Positions 6,801 through 9,551 of a stretch of 9,551 nucleotides of DNA are shown here, piece after piece. The DNA is taken from positions 1-9,551 of the forward strand of contig DRZW01000159.1 of assembly GCA_011380105.1 (NCBI GenBank), read 5' to 3'. Both the position numbers and the translations under genes were made by a program. Origin of the DNA: Halothiobacillaceae bacterium. Its GTDB lineage: Bacteria; Pseudomonadota; Gammaproteobacteria; Halothiobacillales; Halothiobacillaceae. The notes beneath the pieces were generated by a model that had not been told where the DNA came from, did no database searches, and was given only the letters and a program-made list of their open reading frames with translations. Positions within the stretch are counted from its first letter, which is position 1. Each line of letters begins with the position of its first letter.

Positions 6801-7850
6801 TTAACCAAATTCGTTTTTATTTTTTGCTCGCAGGCGGGCGTCTTCTTTATTGACAACTCCGCGCTTTACCAATTCTTTTAAGTTTTGATCAAGCGTCTGC
6901 ATACCCTGACCCTGGCCGGTTTGAATCGCAGAGTACATCTGCGCGACCTTATTCTCACGGATCAGGTTACGAATCGCTGGTGTGCCGATCATGATCTCAT
7001 GCGCAGCCACCCGGCCACCGCCGACCTTTTTCAGCAGCGTTTGGGCGATAACCGCATTAAGTGATTCTGAGAGCATTGCACGCACCATGTCTTTTTCTGC
7101 TGCTGGAAAGACATCAATAATCCGGTCGATGGTCTTAGCAGCCGAGCTGGTGTGCAGCGTGCCGAATACAAGGTGGCCGGTTTCAGCGGCGGTTAAGGCT
7201 AAGCGTATGGTTTCCAGATCACGCAGCTCGCCGACGAGAATGACATCGGGGTCCTCCCGAAGTGCTGAACGCAACGCGGCGGTGAAACTATGGGTATCGC
7301 GGTGGACTTCTCGCTGGTTGACCAGACATTTTTTGCTCTTATGTACAAATTCAATCGGGTCTTCCACCGTTAAGATATGACTAGATTTATTGCTATTGAT
7401 GTGATCGATCATTGCGGCGAGCGTAGTGGATTTACCCGAACCGGTCGGCCCGGTTACCAGCACAATCCCGCTGGGATAATCACACAGCTCTTTGAAGATA
7501 TTAGGGGCGTTGAGCTGCTCTAAGGTTAAAACCTCTGAGGGAATGGTACGAAATACCGCACTCGCGCCCCGTGCCTGATTGTAGGCATTGACCCGAAAGC
7601 GGGCATGGCCGCGCAATTCAAATGAAAAATCGAGTTCAAGATTTTCTTCAAACTCTTTGCGCTGACGGTCATTCATAATGTCGTAGATCAGCGCGTGGAC
7701 CTCTTTATGACTCATTGCCGGCACATTAACCCGCCGGATACTGCCGTCAATCCGCACCCGGGGTGGTTCACCGGCTGACAAATGTAAATCAGAGGCACCG
7801 TTTTTTACGGTGAACATCAAAAGCGAGTCGATTTCCTGAGATTCAGCCAT
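6801..7850 (-). CDS. pilT: Type IV pilus retraction motor ATPase PilT
   Basis: PilT (349 aa, normal length) is the hexameric motor that depolymerises type IV pili, powering twitching, surface sensing and DNA uptake. The N-terminal domain has the typical ASDLHLSAGEPPRVRIDG (19-36). The motor domain carries Walker A GPTGSGKST (134-142), Asp box TVEDPIEF (161-168), Walker B PDVILVGELRD (201-211) and His box TGHLVFGTLHTSSA (224-237). AIRNLIRE (292-299) is the PilT-specific C-terminal motif needed for retraction in studied homologues, and QGMQTLDQNL follows. GTLHTSSAAKTIDRI and AIRNLIRE separate it clearly from the two PilU-type proteins next door. The start at 7850 has AAGGAG 11 bases upstream, a little far. 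It is the first gene of the minus-strand operon and is transcribed away from yggS. Confidence 0.97.
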   Translation of the reverse strand: MAESQEIDSLLMFTVKNGASDLHLSAGEPPRVRIDGSIRRVNVPAMSHKEVHALIYDIMNDRQRKEFEENLELDFSFELRGHARFRVNAYNQARGASAVFRTIPSEVLTLEQLNAPNIFKELCDYPSGIVLVTGPTGSGKSTTLAAMIDHINSNKSSHILTVEDPIEFVHKSKKCLVNQREVHRDTHSFTAALRSALREDPDVILVGELRDLETIRLALTAAETGHLVFGTLHTSSAAKTIDRIIDVFPAAEKDMVRAMLSESLNAVIAQTLLKKVGGGRVAAHEIMIGTPAIRNLIRENKVAQMYSAIQTGQGQGMQTLDQNLKELVKRGVVNKEDARLRAKNKNEFG

Positions 7851-8032
7851 AGCTGCGAAAGCTCCTTGCGTCGGGATGAGCGATAATAATTAACAGATCG
7901 ATGCTAGCCGCCTGCGAGCGTGCTGTCACTAGTTGATCAATAATGCATCAAAAGCTAACGTTAACGCCAGCTGCGTTTTCTCGCAAATCGGGCATGCGCG
8001 TCAACCGGCGCTATGGCAAAATAAGTACCACT
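7851..8032. promoter_or_regulatory. Divergent pilT-yggS intergenic region
   Basis: This 182 bp region must hold the promoters of the pilT operon (minus) and the yggS-proC unit (plus). On the plus strand TTGATC (7933-7938), 17 bp, then TAACGT (7956-7961) is a modest sigma-70 candidate. TTGATCAA at 7933-7940 is a perfect 8-bp palindrome that could be an operator or chance. On the minus strand the AT-rich ATTATTATCG (7881-7890 complement) could supply a -10 for pilT, but no good -35 is seen. I find no convincing sigma-54 site. Confidence 0.35.
7862..7867 (-). promoter_or_regulatory. Ribosome binding site of pilT
   Basis: AAGGAG on the minus strand lies 11 bases before the pilT ATG (7850). The motif is strong but the spacing is longer than optimal. 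Confidence 0.5.
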
Positions 8033-8683
8033 ATGCAAGAAACACGACAACAGATTATAAGCCGTATTCAACAGGCAGCAGGGCAGGCTGGGGTACATCG
8101 GTCTGTACGGTTGGTAGCGGTCTCCAAGGGCCAGCCGGTCGCCGCTATTCGGGCATTATACCATCAGGGACAGCGCGATTTTGGCGAGAACTATCTTCAG
8201 GAAGCAACTGAAAAGATTAAGGCTTGTCAGGATTTAGACATCACCTGGCATTTTATCGGCGCGATACAATCCAACAAAACCCGCGCGATTGCCGAGCAAT
8301 TTGACTGGGTGCACACTGTCGATCGTCTCAAAATCGCCCGCAGGCTCGCCGAACAGCGTCCCGAACACCTAGGCGCGATCAATGTATTATTGCAGGTCAA
8401 TATCGACGACCAGCCAAGTAAGGCGGGCGCCTCGGTGGCAGAAGTCCCGCAGCTCGTCGAGCAGGTGCGTTCGCTTGCGGGGTTACGCTTAAAGGGGCTG
8501 ATGTGCATACCCGCACCGGGCAATAGCGCTGCGTTTGCCGAGTTAGCCAAGCTTAATGCGACACTGCCCGACCCACTGCCCGAGCTATCGATGGGGATGA
8601 GCGGTGATTATCCGCAGGCGATTCAGGCCGGGGCCAGTATGGTTCGTATTGGTACCGCCCTGTTTGGTCCGCGCGATCGATAG
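8033..8683 (+). CDS. yggS: Pyridoxal phosphate homeostasis protein YggS/PLPBP
   Basis: YggS binds pyridoxal 5'-phosphate without being an enzyme. It keeps free PLP and amino-acid/keto-acid pools in balance in the cytoplasm. From the ATG at 8033 the protein is 216 aa, slightly shorter than the usual 225-235 because of a compact segment before LPELSMGMS. Key motifs: LVAVSKGQP (28-35), with Lys32 matching the PLP lysine Lys36 of E. coli YggS; FGENYLQE (50-57); WHFIGAIQSNK (72-82); RLKGLMCIPAP (152-162); SMGMSGDY (186-193) and VRIGTALFG (204-212). The frame stays open back to an ATG at 7943, but the extra residues are basic and unlike the family, and that ATG has no ribosome binding site. The family N-terminus fits 8033, although no strong ribosome binding site precedes that either. 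It is divergent from pilT and followed by proC, as in Pseudomonas. Confidence 0.94.
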   Translation: MQETRQQIISRIQQAAGQAGVHRSVRLVAVSKGQPVAAIRALYHQGQRDFGENYLQEATEKIKACQDLDITWHFIGAIQSNKTRAIAEQFDWVHTVDRLKIARRLAEQRPEHLGAINVLLQVNIDDQPSKAGASVAEVPQLVEQVRSLAGLRLKGLMCIPAPGNSAAFAELAKLNATLPDPLPELSMGMSGDYPQAIQAGASMVRIGTALFGPRDR

Positions 8684-8781
8684 GGTATTTATGTGGCGTT
8701 TGACTGCTTTATCACAAGGCGTTCCCATCGCTGAGTGCGCTATCCATGTTAGATTGGTTTTTTAGCTGACAGCAGTGCATC

Positions 8782-8788
8782 GGGAGGA
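8782..8788 (+). promoter_or_regulatory. Ribosome binding site of proC
   Basis: GGGAGGA ends 3 bases before the ATG at 8792. It is strong though tight, and it fixes the proC start. Confidence 0.55.
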
Positions 8789-8791
8789 AAG

Positions 8792-9551
8792 ATGATCCGG
8801 GCAAACAAGATTGCATTCATTGGTGGCGGCAACATGACCCGCGCGATTGTCGGCGGTTTAATGGCCGAAATGTCCGCCGACCTGCGCCCCGAGGTGGTGG
8901 TCGCTGAACCTAATCAACAAACCGCTCTTGCCTTGGAAACCGATCTGGGCGTGACGGTTGTTGCTGATAACCATCAAGCGATCACCGGTGCCGGTATCGT
9001 GGTGATGGCCGTAAAGCCCCAGGTTATGCGCGAGGTGGCCGAGGATCTAGCCGGCAGCATTCAGCCTGAACAGTTACTGGTCTCCATTGCCGCAGGGATT
9101 CCCGGTTCGGCTTTTTCTCGTTGGTTAAACCAGCATAAAAACTGGGTGCGAGCCATGCCCAATACCCCTGCGCTGGTCAACAGCGGTGCAACCGGACTAT
9201 ATGCCCCGGCTAATGTATCTGAGCAGGATAAAAATGATGTCGAATCATTACTACGATCGGTGGGTTTGACACAGTGGTTTGATGATGAAAACTTGCTGGA
9301 TGTCGTCACCGCCGTTTCCGGCAGTGGGCCTGCGTATGTGTTTTATCTGATGGAGGCGATGATGGCGAAGGCCACCGCGCTGGGCATGGATGAGGCCGAT
9401 GCCCGGGTGTTTACCTTAGAGACGGTTTATGGGGCGGCTAAACTTGCGTTAAGTTCTTCAGATGACCCGGCTACCTTGCGCGCCCGGGTCAGTTCGCCCG
9501 GTGGCACTACAGAAAAAGCCATCGCCACGCTCGATCAGGCCGAGGTTTCAA
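8792..9551 (+). CDS. proC: Pyrroline-5-carboxylate reductase ProC (3' end outside window)
   Basis: ProC reduces pyrroline-5-carboxylate to proline with NAD(P)H, the last step of proline synthesis, in the cytoplasm. The window holds 253 codons and then ends in frame; the family is about 270-275 aa, so only some 20 residues are missing. The N-terminal Rossmann motif is IAFIGGGNM (7-15), followed by VMAVKPQ (71-77), SIAAGIP (98-104) and RAMPNTPALV (120-129). The C-terminal dimer and active-site domain has AVSGSGPAYVFYLMEAM (174-190) and the signature RVSSPGGTTEKAI (232-244). The ATG at 8792 is preceded by GGGAGGA. The gap to yggS is 108 bp, so proC may share its transcript or have its own promoter. 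I see no strong promoter or terminator in the gap. Confidence 0.96.
   Translation, partial: MIRANKIAFIGGGNMTRAIVGGLMAEMSADLRPEVVVAEPNQQTALALETDLGVTVVADNHQAITGAGIVVMAVKPQVMREVAEDLAGSIQPEQLLVSIAAGIPGSAFSRWLNQHKNWVRAMPNTPALVNSGATGLYAPANVSEQDKNDVESLLRSVGLTQWFDDENLLDVVTAVSGSGPAYVFYLMEAMMAKATALGMDEADARVFTLETVYGAAKLALSSSDDPATLRARVSSPGGTTEKAIATLDQAEVS

Noticed and set aside
6982..7380. 132-codon plus-strand ORF opposite pilT
   Set aside because: It is a Ser/Arg-rich antisense shadow of the motor domain and matches the shadow pattern opposite the PilU genes.
7943..8032. Upstream extension of yggS to an ATG at 7943
   Set aside because: The added 30 residues are basic and unlike YggS N-termini, and no ribosome binding site is present. 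They overlap the likely promoter region.
8740..8765. T-run after yggS as a terminator
   Set aside because: GGTTTTTTAG has a T-run, but no stable hairpin of more than about 3 bp precedes it.

Overview
The window looks like chromosomal DNA from a gammaproteobacterium. Every recognisable protein reads like its counterpart in Pseudomonas and related orders: a SecA zinc-binding tail, ArgJ, a Nudix-ThiE fusion of the PA4400/PRK08999 type, PilT/PilU, YggS and ProC. Coding density is high and GC is moderate (roughly 50-55% by eye). I see no transposase, phage gene, tRNA, rRNA or CRISPR. The species cannot be named from this stretch.

Left arm, plus strand (1-4258): the 3' end of secA, a DUF945/YdgA-like anchored envelope protein, argJ (arginine biosynthesis) and a Nudix hydrolase fused to a ThiE-like domain. 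Gaps are 27, 28 and 9 bp, which suggests one transcription unit. Directly after the Nudix gene lies a previously easy-to-miss 29-codon ORF with a strong Shine-Dalgarno and a single predicted membrane segment. About 137 bp with no recognisable gene follow (4259-4395), where the two arms converge.

Middle, minus strand (7850 down to 4396): three consecutive type IV pilus retraction-type ATPase genes, in transcription order pilT, pilU and a second PilU-like gene. All three keep Walker A, Asp box, Walker B and His box motifs. The canonical pair is pilT-pilU, so the extra diverged PilU paralogue is the most interesting part of the window. It suggests a three-motor retraction module.

Right arm, plus strand (8033-9551): yggS (PLP homeostasis) and proC (last step of proline synthesis, cut by the window edge). 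They are divergent from pilT across a 182 bp intergenic region. The order pilU-pilT-yggS-proC is the familiar Pseudomonas arrangement. What is less usual is that this block abuts the secA-argJ-Nudix block.

Most of the window is ordinary housekeeping. The points worth following are the third pilus ATPase, the altered P-loop in PilU, the small membrane ORF, and the eroded ThiE domain.
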